Shown: one piece after another, positions 20,818 to 31,105 of the stretch
Layout: every line of letters starts with the position of its first letter
How positions within the stretch are numbered: the stretch's first letter is position 1
DNA from: a virus
DNA length: 38,089 bases
Virus record (IMG/VR): IMGVR_UViG_3300030117_004994
Span: 1 to 38,089 of that record
Reading direction: 5' to 3' (one strand)
Program-made: the position numbers and the translations under genes
Notes under the pieces: generated by a model
Told to the model about the DNA's origin: nothing
Databases searched by the model: none
What the model saw: the letters and a program-made list of their open reading frames with translations, nothing else

Positions 20818-21077
20818 ATAGTAAAGATTACATTAAATATATAAAATCACATTATTGTTTAGTGTGTGGTAGCAGCCCTGTAGACCCCGACCATTTAGAA
20901 CATTTGGCTATGGGCGGAGCAAACAAAGACGGGCTCAAAGATTTTTCTTGTGTCCCTTTGTGTCGTAAACATCATCGCAAAAGACACGATATAGGAATGG
21001 CTAAGTTTGAGCAAATTTATAAGGTAAACCTATGGAAAGAAGCGTTTTATTTATTAAGGAGATATTTTACTAAATGA
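20811..21077 (+). CDS. HNH-type nuclease (Rap/NinG/YbcO-like)
   Basis: From ATG 20811 (88 aa) the product reads as one compact HNH module: CLVCGSSPVDPDHLEH (about residues 16-31), then FSCVPLCRKHHRKRHD (about 46-61). Two CxxC-type half sites and the DH ... HH core are present. The short length and DHLEH/CRKHH motifs recall NinG/YbcO/Ref-like recombination nucleases of lambdoid phages. The longer TTG reading from 20769 is unlikely. Confidence 0.75.
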   Translation: MVDSKDYIKYIKSHYCLVCGSSPVDPDHLEHLAMGGANKDGLKDFSCVPLCRKHHRKRHDIGMAKFEQIYKVNLWKEAFYLLRRYFTK

Positions 21078-21499
21078 GAGAAACATATGAAAATAAAAAT
21101 TCGTTAGAAAAAGAAAATGCATTTTCTCAAAAAATTGAAGGGTTTTGGGGTTGTAAATTACAAAAAATGCATAAACATCATATAATTGATTATATGGTTG
21201 TCAATAACAAAGCTGCAGTTGCTTGGTTAGAAGTGAAATGTTTAAATAGAACTTATAAACAATATCCACATTTTATATTATCTTATTCTAAGTATATGAA
21301 AGGTGTAGAGTATTATAGGACATCGAGACTGCCATTCTTATTTGCGGTTAGATTATATGATGGTGATTATTATTATAGATATGATAAAACAGATAATTAC
21401 AAAATAATTTGGGGCGGGAGAACAAAAAATACTCGTGATGAGTTTGATGTTGAGCCAATTATACAAATTCCAATTACAGAATTTAAGGAAATAAAATGA
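21074..21499 (+). CDS. PD-(D/E)XK-like nuclease, unassigned
   Basis: The 141-aa protein has IIDYMVVNNKAAVAWLEVKC (about residues 37-56), i.e. D ... ExK in the arrangement of the PD-(D/E)XK core, and an upstream acidic residue in QKIEGFWG. It is Tyr-rich and ends in an IPITEFKEIK strand. It overlaps neighbours at both ends by ATGA. It may be a VRR- or resolvase-like nuclease; the exact family is not clear. Confidence 0.6.
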   Translation: MRETYENKNSLEKENAFSQKIEGFWGCKLQKMHKHHIIDYMVVNNKAAVAWLEVKCLNRTYKQYPHFILSYSKYMKGVEYYRTSRLPFLFAVRLYDGDYYYRYDKTDNYKIIWGGRTKNTRDEFDVEPIIQIPITEFKEIK

Positions 21500-21642
21500 A
21501 CTGTTGGCATTGTGATACAAAAGTTATATGGCGTTGCGATTATCCTTTTGGTGATTTTGGATATCATGGCGAGGGTATAGTTAGTGTTTTTGATTGTCCT
21601 AATTGTGAGGCAGAATATGAAAGTAGGTGTGAAATAAAATGA
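21496..21642 (+). CDS. 48-aa zinc-ribbon protein
   Basis: ATG 21496 overlaps the previous TGA (ATGA), and the TGA at 21640-21642 overlaps the next ATG (21639). The product starts MNCWHCDTKVIW and later has DCPNCEAEY, two CxxC knuckles about 30 residues apart, which is a zinc ribbon. Small zinc-ribbon genes are frequent in phage replication operons; function unknown. Confidence 0.65.
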   Translation: MNCWHCDTKVIWRCDYPFGDFGYHGEGIVSVFDCPNCEAEYESRCEIK

Positions 21643-21995
21643 AATTCGCAGGCAAAATAAAACAAGGAAAATTAACACTATATGATTTAAGTGGTTTTAA
21701 GGACTATTTATACAATATTGAAGGTGATGTCGAATTAGAAATAAAAGGTGCCGAAAAAAGCAGTTCTCCGCAACAAAATGCGTATTATAGAGTTTTGGTA
21801 CGCACCTTAAGTAGTGAGTTAGGTTATACTGAAGATGAAATGCATAGAACTATCAAAGATTATTTTGGTTTAGAATCTACAAAACATTTAAACTCTGATG
21901 AATTTAAAGATTTTATAGATAACATTATAAGGTGGGCCTCTATAGAAATGGGCATTGTTTTACCCGAGCCTACCAAATCTCAGAAATCGTCATAG
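21639..21995 (+). CDS. NinB-like recombination accessory protein
   Basis: The 118-aa product resembles phage NinB-type proteins: a short beta start, SSPQQNAYYRVLVRTLSSEL (about residues 42-61), LGYTEDEMHRTIKDYFG, STKHLNSDEFKDFI, and the final WASIEMGIVLPEP. NinB relatives act with phage annealing proteins on single strands. It is the last gene of this operon, and its end overlaps the 3' end of the leftward tail operon by 26 nt. The tail of the protein is slightly short. Confidence 0.7.
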   Translation: MKFAGKIKQGKLTLYDLSGFKDYLYNIEGDVELEIKGAEKSSSPQQNAYYRVLVRTLSSELGYTEDEMHRTIKDYFGLESTKHLNSDEFKDFIDNIIRWASIEMGIVLPEPTKSQKSS

Positions 21996-23214
21996 ATACA
22001 GACCATACATTGTGTGCTACTTGGCTAAATTTAATTGTTTTGCCAACTACTTTACATAAAGCAAATTCGCTATCTACATCACCATTTTCATCATAAGTAT
22101 GGTTAGGACAAAATACAAAAGGTAATTGACCGCCTAATGTTAAACTTAAAAATCCTGTAATAGTATCGTTAGGTTTAAATGAGTTATGTTCTAATTCTGT
22201 AGTACTTTCGTTATGCCAAGAACCAAATGAAGAGTGCTTACCTTGTTTTGGGGTAAAAATGTCTGTGTTATCTACATAAGAAAACTTTAAATTCCAACTT
22301 CTTCTACCGGTTTGGCTAGTAGTGTCATAATTTGGGTATGGGAATTTAGAAACAGTAAAACAACCATAAGGGCCCCAACTTGGGGATTTGTAATTATATA
22401 TAGTTGTATAATCATAACCTGCTAATGTTTGCGTATTATTTATTTCTTTATGCTGATAATCTCTATTTATTGTTAAGTCCACGTTAGGAAAATCAAAATA
22501 TTTACCCACACTGAGAGCGCCTATATTAATGTTTGAACTTCTTGATGTTTGCTCTATTACTTCACCTTCTCTTGGAAAATAAAAAGGTTCTTCTTGTGTT
22601 CTAGAGCCTGTTCTGTCAGAGTTATCACCTTCATCATCAAATCCATAAATATTAAAAACTAAGTTAGAATATTTATACATACTATTATATGACATATCGT
22701 TAAATTTTATTTCCCACATAGAGAATCCATCACCCTCTTGTGTTGCTAAAGTTGGGTTATAAGATGTGTTTATAATATTTTTTATATAGTTAGCAGTAAT
22801 ATACTCATCAGTTTCAGAACCAACATCTTTACCATAAACTTCTACACTACACCCTAACGGAGACGTAGGGAAATCGCTGTTTTCAGCATTTTGACTAGAT
22901 TGTAAATTGTGACCTAATACTGCCGCATAGTTGGCGCTAGAAATTAATCCACAAAAATTGTAGTCAATATCACTTTCATAAGTATATTCGCCCTTTGATA
23001 AGTTAGCCACCCAATTCATTCTATCTGATTGTGTTGTAGTGTCGTTTGTATATTGATTATAATTATATGGAGACATAGTCCAAACCTTATGAGACGCTTC
23101 GCTTCTGCTATTATCAATATGGTTCATACCATAATTTCTTACTTTTCCAATAGCTTGCGCATATTGAACAATATCACAATAAATTCTTACGCTTCCTACA
23201 CTTCCTTGACTCAT
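21970..23214 (-). CDS. Distal tail structural protein (414 aa)
   Basis: The last gene of the leftward operon starts TAATG-coupled to the tail hub. The product is Ser-, Tyr- and Asn-rich and beta-strand-like (GSVRIYCDIVQYAQAIGKV at the start; SFGSWHNESTTELEHNSF later) with a final region SVSMTISEIW. Position after the tape measure and hub suggests a tail-tip or adhesion component. Family not recognised. Confidence 0.55.
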   Translation of the reverse strand: MSQGSVGSVRIYCDIVQYAQAIGKVRNYGMNHIDNSRSEASHKVWTMSPYNYNQYTNDTTTQSDRMNWVANLSKGEYTYESDIDYNFCGLISSANYAAVLGHNLQSSQNAENSDFPTSPLGCSVEVYGKDVGSETDEYITANYIKNIINTSYNPTLATQEGDGFSMWEIKFNDMSYNSMYKYSNLVFNIYGFDDEGDNSDRTGSRTQEEPFYFPREGEVIEQTSRSSNINIGALSVGKYFDFPNVDLTINRDYQHKEINNTQTLAGYDYTTIYNYKSPSWGPYGCFTVSKFPYPNYDTTSQTGRRSWNLKFSYVDNTDIFTPKQGKHSSFGSWHNESTTELEHNSFKPNDTITGFLSLTLGGQLPFVFCPNHTYDENGDVDSEFALCKVVGKTIKFSQVAHNVWSVSMTISEIW

Positions 23215-26200
23215 TAATATCTATCTCCACTTCTTGTAAATTTATTTAATTCATATATTCTATCTATTTTTTGTGCACTAGAGTGCGTACTTTTCCCAAC
23301 AAAATTGTTTGTCTGTACATTAACCTCATTTTCTACAAAAGATTTTTTAATACGCTCCTTTGTGGGGTTTGGGTGAGGGTGTGTAATAACTTGTTGGTCA
23401 ATAATTTCTGACTTACCACTTATGCTAGAAGTATCTTCTACTATTAACCCTAACTGACGTTCTACAGCAACAGACAGCCCTGATTTAATTAATTCACCAT
23501 TAAAATTAGTACATTTAAATCTTTTAAATTTAACATTACCAACATAATTAAACAAGTTGGTTGGAATTTCTACGTCTCCTATAGGCGTAATTACTATAAC
23601 ATTTTTGTAAACTCTAAACAACCAATTATCATTACAAGTTTTAGTTATTTTAATTTTACCTTTATAAGCTATTAAGATAACGCTAGGAATCCCGTCTGTA
23701 TCAACAAAAGCTTGTCCTCTATCAAAACTAAATAAAGCTCTAGTTGCTATAGGTTTGTTTTGCCAATCGTTTAAACTTCTTGCGTATTCTGATATATCTT
23801 TTGCATCTACAACGCCGTCTTTATTTAAATCATACATATCAAGTATATTTTTATTAAGTGTTTTATTGATATTTTTTGTCAAACAATTATCAATAAATTT
23901 AATGTAATTATCTTTATTTCTATTTACACTTGGAAAAAACCTACTAAACCTTTCTTGGTTGTAAACTTCGTTTATTGTTGGCCTTGATATTATTAATAAG
24001 GCTTGTTTGTCACCCGAATTGTTTGTTATTACAATTTTACTGTAACTGTTTTGATGTTTGTTTGGGGTATACAATACATTAGTTTGTTTTATGTTAATAT
24101 AATATCTATAATCATCAACAATATCAGTAGCAACTTCTTCATAATTTACTATTTCTCCACTTTCATTTATTACTTCATAAGAGTAAGGGGTTTTAGACAC
24201 AACTTCAAATGTAACAACTTCATCTGAATAAACGCTTTTAACTGCAGAACTTGTATCTACCCAACGAGCTGTTAAGTTTTCTGCAAAATCTACTTCTGTA
24301 GATTCTTTTCTAGAAACTTTTGGAAACCTATCATCAAACATATTTGGATATTTTTCCATTAAAGTGTTTACAAATATTCCATCAAGCAAACTAACAAAGT
24401 TTTTAGGTACCTGCATAACTTCAAGGCTTATTTTGTTTCTAGCTTTATTAGTTTTTGTAATTATAAAGTGCGGGAACATTAATTGGCCATTTATTATATT
24501 TTCTTGTGTATAATCTATACCATAGGGTTTTATACCTTCAACCAAAGAATCAAAAGATAAAACATCTCCAACCTCTAAATATATATATGAAATAGGTAAA
24601 TCAAATTTTAAAATTAATTTTTGATTCATATTAAAAGCTAAATGTTTTGCGTGCAACAAAGAAGCAGTTATAAAATCGCCAACATATTTCAGTTCTATTT
24701 CTTTTTTGTTGTTGTCGTCTAACTTGTAATAATCATTGTCATATTCAGTTCCAAATATTTCTTCACAATAATACTCAGCAGTTGTATATTCTTCGTCTAT
24801 ACTATTGTCTCTAGGGAACTGTTTTCTGTATGAATCTGAATAAACATCATAATCATATTTAACAACCAAATCTTTATAAACATCTTCAATTTTAGTTTTT
24901 TGATATGATATTTTATTTATATCTTTAGCTTTAATTTGAATTACTTCATTATCTTGATATTCTTTTATATAATCAACAATCAATTCATTTCTTTGATTGA
25001 ATCTATATATAAACCCAAAATCTGCAGACAGTCTCTGTAGTACAGTTTGTACATTTTCAATTTTATCTAAACCTATTCTAGCTTGAAATAATGTATCAAA
25101 AGTGTTTCCTGCAACTCTGTCAAGATAATCAGCAGTCCAATCATCATCAAAAAAATTTATTAAAGCGCTTTGTGGCATTGCTTCATAAAATTTTCTTACT
25201 TCAAAATATTTTTCCTCATTTAAAACACCTTTAATACCAACTTCTCTGTAAAGTATATCAACCAATACGTCTATTGGGTTTACTATTGCTGAATTAATAC
25301 CATCATCATATTCAAAAGAATCTACATATTCTTCCAAACCTGAGCCATCATAGTTTCTACCTAAAATATGGGCTGCAAATTTATTGGAAGCGTTTAAGTC
25401 GTATAATATTCTTTGATATATACCAAAATAATTTATAGCACACCCTTGAGTACTGTCTATCGTTTCAAAAGAATGAACTCTTCCTAAAATTACATTGTTA
25501 AACGCATCTGAACTAGGCCAACGTAAATTAGGTAATCTATAGAAAAATTGGTGGCCTGCTTCATCTTCATCTTCCGTAGGAAACGAGCTATCCCAATCAC
25601 CGCTACCATCTAAGCCCGGACTTATATAACCTTCCATAACTAACCAATCCCTTAGATTGATAGCCGACATTAAAGCCCCTTCTCTTATTGTGTTAACATA
25701 ATAAAAAAAGTTATTATCTTTATCACCAAGAACTAAACCATCCTCATTATCTGAACTGAATCTATCATCATAAGATTGAGCGGCTCCATAGTTTCCATTG
25801 TCGCCTGTTTGTGAATATGAATACCTACCATCGCTTCTGCTGTCACTAGAACTTAAAAAAACACCTTCTATTCTTGCTGTTGTAATACACCTACTACCGT
25901 TCCACCAATCTATACCCTTATCATCATCCCCTTCATTTTGTACTGAATTGTTCGTTCTATCAATTACGTGAGTTAATTGCCACCCTGTAAAATCACTTTC
26001 AAAAGATGGGTGAACAATTTTGTGTAATTTTTCTTGAAACAAACCTGATTTTGTGCCCATATCTAAAGCTCCATCAAAGCTTGGGTCGGGCCCGTAAGAT
26101 AAAGTGGTTTGATTAAAATATTCATCATAATAACGGCTTTTGCTGCTAACAGGAAAATCGTTAGGATTCCAACCAAGAATATTAAAGCTTCTAGCCACAG

Positions 26201-27383
26201 GAGGGATTTCTCTTTCGACTTCTATTTTTCCATAAGCAAATGAATTTAAGTAAAAATCTCTTACAGCATCGTCAGAACTATCATCATAAGCCGCGCTTAA
26301 AGATATTGTGCTATTTGTTTCGGCTTCAGGGTTTGGATATATTGGCCAATCGTGTGTATCATCAGGCAAGTTCATATCATATCCATATATTTGCTCTTCA
26401 TCAAAAAAGGCGCTTGTATATGGAACTCTTAAGTATTTAAAGTCTACTTGTGATTCCCTATCATTAATATCTCTAGAACGTGTTCCATCACCATTAGAAT
26501 CGTATAAATACAAAAACCCATATTTTGAACCTAATTTTCTGTGGTTTTCTTCAGACGTATTTGTTCCAACTTTATCTGTTGCAGTTAAAGGAAAAAGAAC
26601 ATTATCGTGAAAAACTTTAGTTATATTAATGTTTGGAGATTCTAAAGCAATATTAAGGCTAAATAACTTTTCAGTTAAATCGTCATCGCTTGTGTCAGAA
26701 TCATAATCTTCAGCTCCTCTACTGCTATAATTTATAGTAGGAGCGTATCTGTGATAACCATATATCATTGGATATGGCTCAAGCCTAGATTCGCTCAAAT
26801 AATCTTCAGTATCAGGGACTCTATTTGCAGGAATTTCATATTCTTGTAAAACAAATGTAGTTAAATCTTCCATGACTAAATCGCATTTATCAGTTGACAT
26901 ATCGTATCTCATACAAATACCTTGAAAAAAATACATAACATCTTCACTATTATTAGATAACACTTGATTACTTTGCATAAAAGTAGGTAATACATAATAA
27001 ATTCTAACTAATTTAGAATGAAGATTTCCTAAATCAGAAATTCTAAACAAATCTTTGCTTGCATTTTTAAAATTAATTGTCACACTTTGAATTTTGTGTT
27101 TATTATCTATAAAATCACAATTTTCTATATAGTTTGATATAAAATCTAAATTTGGAATGTAATTTTTGCTTGGAGTTTTAAAGTTTACAGTAGAAAAACC
27201 TATAAAATTTCCATTATTTTCTTGCTCTTCTAAATACGAGTCAATGTTTTCTTTACTTACAAAACCAAACTCATTAGTCGGTATATCTTTCATACCCGTA
27301 TTATTAAATATATGAACAACAGGAATGTAATTAGAAAAGTTGAAGTCTTTACTTTGTTTAAATTTTCTTTTTAATTGTAACAT
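23214..27383 (-). CDS. Tail hub / tail-tip protein with dockerin-like EF-hand
   Basis: The 1389-aa protein follows the tape measure with a TAATG overlap, where siphophages encode the hub or central tail fibre. The central part (about residues 690-1000) resembles tail-tip hub domains (SADFGFIYRFNQRNELIVDY, then KYDYDVYSDSYRKQ and YLEVGDVLSFDSL). Near residue 1185-1200 is DLNKDGVVDAKDISEYARSL, a calcium-binding loop of dockerin type (DxNxDGxVxxxD). The C-terminus is basic and may bind the next component. The product probably opens the tail and contacts the host; no enzymatic domain is evident. Confidence 0.65.
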   Translation of the reverse strand: MLQLKRKFKQSKDFNFSNYIPVVHIFNNTGMKDIPTNEFGFVSKENIDSYLEEQENNGNFIGFSTVNFKTPSKNYIPNLDFISNYIENCDFIDNKHKIQSVTINFKNASKDLFRISDLGNLHSKLVRIYYVLPTFMQSNQVLSNNSEDVMYFFQGICMRYDMSTDKCDLVMEDLTTFVLQEYEIPANRVPDTEDYLSESRLEPYPMIYGYHRYAPTINYSSRGAEDYDSDTSDDDLTEKLFSLNIALESPNINITKVFHDNVLFPLTATDKVGTNTSEENHRKLGSKYGFLYLYDSNGDGTRSRDINDRESQVDFKYLRVPYTSAFFDEEQIYGYDMNLPDDTHDWPIYPNPEAETNSTISLSAAYDDSSDDAVRDFYLNSFAYGKIEVEREIPPVARSFNILGWNPNDFPVSSKSRYYDEYFNQTTLSYGPDPSFDGALDMGTKSGLFQEKLHKIVHPSFESDFTGWQLTHVIDRTNNSVQNEGDDDKGIDWWNGSRCITTARIEGVFLSSSDSRSDGRYSYSQTGDNGNYGAAQSYDDRFSSDNEDGLVLGDKDNNFFYYVNTIREGALMSAINLRDWLVMEGYISPGLDGSGDWDSSFPTEDEDEAGHQFFYRLPNLRWPSSDAFNNVILGRVHSFETIDSTQGCAINYFGIYQRILYDLNASNKFAAHILGRNYDGSGLEEYVDSFEYDDGINSAIVNPIDVLVDILYREVGIKGVLNEEKYFEVRKFYEAMPQSALINFFDDDWTADYLDRVAGNTFDTLFQARIGLDKIENVQTVLQRLSADFGFIYRFNQRNELIVDYIKEYQDNEVIQIKAKDINKISYQKTKIEDVYKDLVVKYDYDVYSDSYRKQFPRDNSIDEEYTTAEYYCEEIFGTEYDNDYYKLDDNNKKEIELKYVGDFITASLLHAKHLAFNMNQKLILKFDLPISYIYLEVGDVLSFDSLVEGIKPYGIDYTQENIINGQLMFPHFIITKTNKARNKISLEVMQVPKNFVSLLDGIFVNTLMEKYPNMFDDRFPKVSRKESTEVDFAENLTARWVDTSSAVKSVYSDEVVTFEVVSKTPYSYEVINESGEIVNYEEVATDIVDDYRYYINIKQTNVLYTPNKHQNSYSKIVITNNSGDKQALLIISRPTINEVYNQERFSRFFPSVNRNKDNYIKFIDNCLTKNINKTLNKNILDMYDLNKDGVVDAKDISEYARSLNDWQNKPIATRALFSFDRGQAFVDTDGIPSVILIAYKGKIKITKTCNDNWLFRVYKNVIVITPIGDVEIPTNLFNYVGNVKFKRFKCTNFNGELIKSGLSVAVERQLGLIVEDTSSISGKSEIIDQQVITHPHPNPTKERIKKSFVENEVNVQTNNFVGKSTHSSAQKIDRIYELNKFTRSGDRY

Positions 27384-30300
27384 TAACTTACTCCAAAGTC
27401 GCTACCTCTACGAATAGCCTCTTTTATTGAATCTGCAAGTTCATTTTCTACAAAATCTTGCGTCATAACATTTCCGGAAACATTTACAACTATATTACCT
27501 GTATTTCCGCCCCTATTTAATTCTTCTAATGCATCTACCCCTATATTGTCTACAGCTTCTTTTCTCATAACAAATTCGCCACGTTCTGCTTCTATTACTG
27601 TACCACCTTGCCCGTGTGATTTTCCTCCAACTAAACCACCATATTGGAATAAATCGTATGATTTTCTTATTTGGTTTGCATTTGCAAGACCTATAGCCAA
27701 AGCGGTTGCTCTAGCAATATTAGCAGCTACAAGACCAAGGTCTGAATATCTTTCATATGCAGCACCTGCAGCAGCATATGCGTCAATGGTAGCCATGGTA
27801 AACTTAGACCAAGCTAAGCCTTTTGATGCCTTTTTTTCCATGCCCATAACCATACCAATATTTTTAACTTGGTCTCTTGCAAATTTAAGAGCTAAATTCA
27901 TTTCTTCTTCTTGCAAATCATTACTATTAGATTTATTTTTTGCAAGTTTAATATCAAGGTCAAGTAATTGAGCTTTAAATGTTATCTCATCTATTAACCC
28001 ATTATTAAAATCTTTTTGTAGTTGTAACTTACGATTTTCTATAACTTCTTTTTCTATAGCCAAATCCATAGCAGCCATTTCAAAACGTGTCATATTTTCA
28101 AAATTTGCCATTATATCTTGTTGAGTTTGGCCATATGTTTGACTTAGTACATTAAATCTGTCTTGCATATTAGCTCTATCAAGCTCTTCTTTTGATAAAG
28201 CTTTTTTAAGTTGAAGCTCTTTTAAATTTAGTGCATTTAATTTAATTTTTTGACTTACTTGGTCACCTTGATATACAAGACTGTCTTCAACCTGCTTTTT
28301 TTCCATAGCAAGCAATTTTAATTTATCTTTAGCAGATAAGTTACCGTCATCGGTTGCTAATTTAAGTCTTTCTGTACTAAGCGCTGATTGGTTAAACAAA
28401 GATTCATTGGTACCAAGTAGTGAGTTAATTTGACTTCTAATTCGTGCTAAATTGTTAAGTTTTTGTATTTGTTCCTCAGTATTTGTAGTTTGTATTCTAA
28501 GAATCTGCGCTTCTTGGTCTTGTAAAATATTAAGTTTTTGTTGATTTGTTGCGCCACCACTCGCTGCTAAATTGTAATTTTGTCTAGCTGTAGTTAAAGA
28601 TATAGACGCTAAAATACTTTCGTTTTCTAATTTGTTTATATCTGATAAAACTTGCGCTCTAAATTGCAATATTTCATTAGATGTATTTCCTAAGGCTATT
28701 TCTTGTTTTGCCCAAGTTAATTTTTGTTGCAGTATTTTGTTTTGACCTGCTGTCGTTTGAGAAAGCTCTAATGTAAAATCAACAGCGCCTGATTGCTGTT
28801 TGTTAAGCTCTTTCATTTGTTTGTTTAAATTGCCAAGTATCTCTTCTTTTTTACCTGCGGATATTTGTTCTGCGTTTAAACTGTTTATATAGTCTATATT
28901 TGATTGAACTAATTCTTTTTGATGACCTATTGACAAACCTAACAAACCGTTTAGTCTAGTATCTACATCAACAGTTTTTTCTAAATCATTATTTAAACTA
29001 ACCAATATTTGGTTGTATTGTTTAGTTGATGTAAATAACTCTTTATTATTTTTTACAAACTTAATATCTTCAATAATCAGTTGACGTTTAAAGTTAATAG
29101 ATTTATTAAGAAGTCTATCTCTTTTATTGTCTCTTTGTTCTAGTTTGTCTTTAAGCTTTGTTTCTTGGTCTAATAGTTTGACTAATACCTCAATTACTTT
29201 AGATTCTTTACCGTATGCGTCACCAAGTTCTTTTTTAATTTTTAATATTCTTTGTTCTACAGGGTCTTTTTCTTGTAGTACTGCTAATTCATTTCTTAAA
29301 TTAGAAACTATATCTGCAGCTTTTAACTGCCCTTGTTTTTGAATTATCTTATCTATAACTTTAGCATAAACAAGTTGTTTAGAGTTCATTTCATCAAAAG
29401 TTAGCCCTAAAGCTTGAAATGCCATCTTATCTCTATCAGTTGTTAAACCAAGCTTTTTTAACTCATTTTCTAATTTAGATATACCTTTTGCAAAGTCTAC
29501 TGACTTCTTGTTTATATCATCTAATATTTTGCCAACTTCAGCTTGTTTTTGTTTTTGTATATCTAATGTAGTGCCTACTTTTAATATAGCGTCCTCTACT
29601 CTATCGACATAATCAGTAAATGATTCGCCAACCTCCATAGGAACAGATAGGCTTTTAGCTATTTCCTCTTCATAATCACTAAATACATTTAATAAACTAC
29701 CTAATACTGCAGCTCCTCCTTGTTCAGATGTTTGAAGTAAACCAAGAAACGCTGTTCTTTCAAAAGCGGGCCCTTTTGCAGCTTCTAAATCAGATTTTAA
29801 ATTTTTAAGTTCATCTCTTAATGTTTTTAGTCTATTTTCACCTTCCTCAAGCTCTTTATTTAGTTCCATTTCAGTTTTGCCGCCAATACCTTTTTGCCAA
29901 GCGTCAAATCCTTCTTTAGCTTTTTGGGTAATATTTGCTAATTTTTCTTCTGTAACACCTAATCTTGAGTTGTCTACATCAAATAATTTTCCTAATGTTT
30001 TAAAAGCGGCAAATGCTCCGACTAATTTTGCTAATGCCATAGCAATTTTACCAAGACTGCCGGCACCAAGAGTTAAGGCAGCTTTTAAACCTTTAACTGA
30101 AAGTGTTGTTGCGTCAATTCCTGCTCTAGCTAATAACAGTTTAGCCGTCATAAACATTATAGCAGTTGTAAATACTCTTATTTCACCCGGAGTAAACACG
30201 CCTATCATAGCAGAACCCGCTCTTAACAAACCTGTAACAGAAGGTAATAACATATTACCAATAATTTCTGTTAATGTTTTTACTTCTGATTGAAATCTTT

Positions 30301-31105
30301 TAAGAGAGTTTACATATGAACCTTGAGTAAGTATAGCGTCACCAATAGCATCTGACGAATCGTTTTGTATGATAGCCAATCTTGCTTGTATTTTTTCTTG
30401 GTCACTAAGAGCTTGGCCAACTTGTGTGATACCTGTACGATAGGCAACAAGTTTCATTCTAGCTTCTGATATTACAATACCATATTTTCGTACTGTTTCG
30501 TGATTGCCTACAAGAGCAGAGTTAAAGTCTCTCATTACATCAGGTTCTAACCTATTGTTAAAAGAGGCTACATCTACTGCTAATTCTGTTATTTGTTTAG
30601 AAAGCATAGCCGCGTCATTACGGAAAATGCCAATAGGAACTAAAATATCTTGTACAGATGAAGCAAAAGATTGTAATTCTGTAGCACTTCTGCCTGTAGC
30701 GTCAGCAAAGCCTTCAGACCAATTACGTATCATAGTAGCGCTAGCGCCAAAAACAACATCCATTTTGTTTTGTTGTTCTTCTAAGTCTCCGGCAGCTCTT
30801 AAAAATGTATTAACAACACGAACAGCACCGCCTATAGCAAACGTATAAATAAGTAATCTAGAACGTACAACAGAGAGTTTCATAGCGGTTCCACTAGAGG
30901 AATCACCTAAATTTCTCATACCCCTTATAAGACCAAAAAGTCCTTGTTGCGCTTCTTGGTTGGCCTTAGCTAAATCACCTGTTGCTTTAGCAGCCTTTTT
31001 TGTAGTTGCAGTTACTTTTGCTCCTGCATTTGCTACTTGTCTTAAGCCATTTATTAACTTGGGGGTGCCTTTTCCTTCAAATTCTACTAATACTTTATTT
31101 GCCAT
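27383..31105 (-). CDS. Tape measure protein
   Basis: The 1240-aa, largely helical protein contains the typical tape-measure block near the N-terminus (RAAGDLEEQQNKMDVVFG, then ATELQSFASSVQDILVP, about residues 103-160). A hydrophobic zone lies around 300-360, long coiled coils with Lys, Gln and Leu follow, and a late LVAANIARATALAIGLANAN helix. By the usual 1.5 angstrom per residue, the tail would be about 180-190 nm. Its start overlaps the chaperone extension by 11 nt. It is the longest helical gene here and supports siphovirus-like morphology. Confidence 0.92.
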   Translation of the reverse strand: MANKVLVEFEGKGTPKLINGLRQVANAGAKVTATTKKAAKATGDLAKANQEAQQGLFGLIRGMRNLGDSSSGTAMKLSVVRSRLLIYTFAIGGAVRVVNTFLRAAGDLEEQQNKMDVVFGASATMIRNWSEGFADATGRSATELQSFASSVQDILVPIGIFRNDAAMLSKQITELAVDVASFNNRLEPDVMRDFNSALVGNHETVRKYGIVISEARMKLVAYRTGITQVGQALSDQEKIQARLAIIQNDSSDAIGDAILTQGSYVNSLKRFQSEVKTLTEIIGNMLLPSVTGLLRAGSAMIGVFTPGEIRVFTTAIMFMTAKLLLARAGIDATTLSVKGLKAALTLGAGSLGKIAMALAKLVGAFAAFKTLGKLFDVDNSRLGVTEEKLANITQKAKEGFDAWQKGIGGKTEMELNKELEEGENRLKTLRDELKNLKSDLEAAKGPAFERTAFLGLLQTSEQGGAAVLGSLLNVFSDYEEEIAKSLSVPMEVGESFTDYVDRVEDAILKVGTTLDIQKQKQAEVGKILDDINKKSVDFAKGISKLENELKKLGLTTDRDKMAFQALGLTFDEMNSKQLVYAKVIDKIIQKQGQLKAADIVSNLRNELAVLQEKDPVEQRILKIKKELGDAYGKESKVIEVLVKLLDQETKLKDKLEQRDNKRDRLLNKSINFKRQLIIEDIKFVKNNKELFTSTKQYNQILVSLNNDLEKTVDVDTRLNGLLGLSIGHQKELVQSNIDYINSLNAEQISAGKKEEILGNLNKQMKELNKQQSGAVDFTLELSQTTAGQNKILQQKLTWAKQEIALGNTSNEILQFRAQVLSDINKLENESILASISLTTARQNYNLAASGGATNQQKLNILQDQEAQILRIQTTNTEEQIQKLNNLARIRSQINSLLGTNESLFNQSALSTERLKLATDDGNLSAKDKLKLLAMEKKQVEDSLVYQGDQVSQKIKLNALNLKELQLKKALSKEELDRANMQDRFNVLSQTYGQTQQDIMANFENMTRFEMAAMDLAIEKEVIENRKLQLQKDFNNGLIDEITFKAQLLDLDIKLAKNKSNSNDLQEEEMNLALKFARDQVKNIGMVMGMEKKASKGLAWSKFTMATIDAYAAAGAAYERYSDLGLVAANIARATALAIGLANANQIRKSYDLFQYGGLVGGKSHGQGGTVIEAERGEFVMRKEAVDNIGVDALEELNRGGNTGNIVVNVSGNVMTQDFVENELADSIKEAIRRGSDFGVS

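Noticed and set aside
26340-26370. TCATCAG on the plus strand (CTGATGA on minus) inside the tail hub
   Set aside because: No GAAA or pairing stems at the needed distance; it is ordinary coding sequence. The same holds at 7146, 8206, 19211, 22810 and 35575.
27546-30848. Long plus-strand open frames opposite the tape measure
   Set aside because: Antisense shadows of a helical gene; no ribosome sites and hydrophobic, low-information products.
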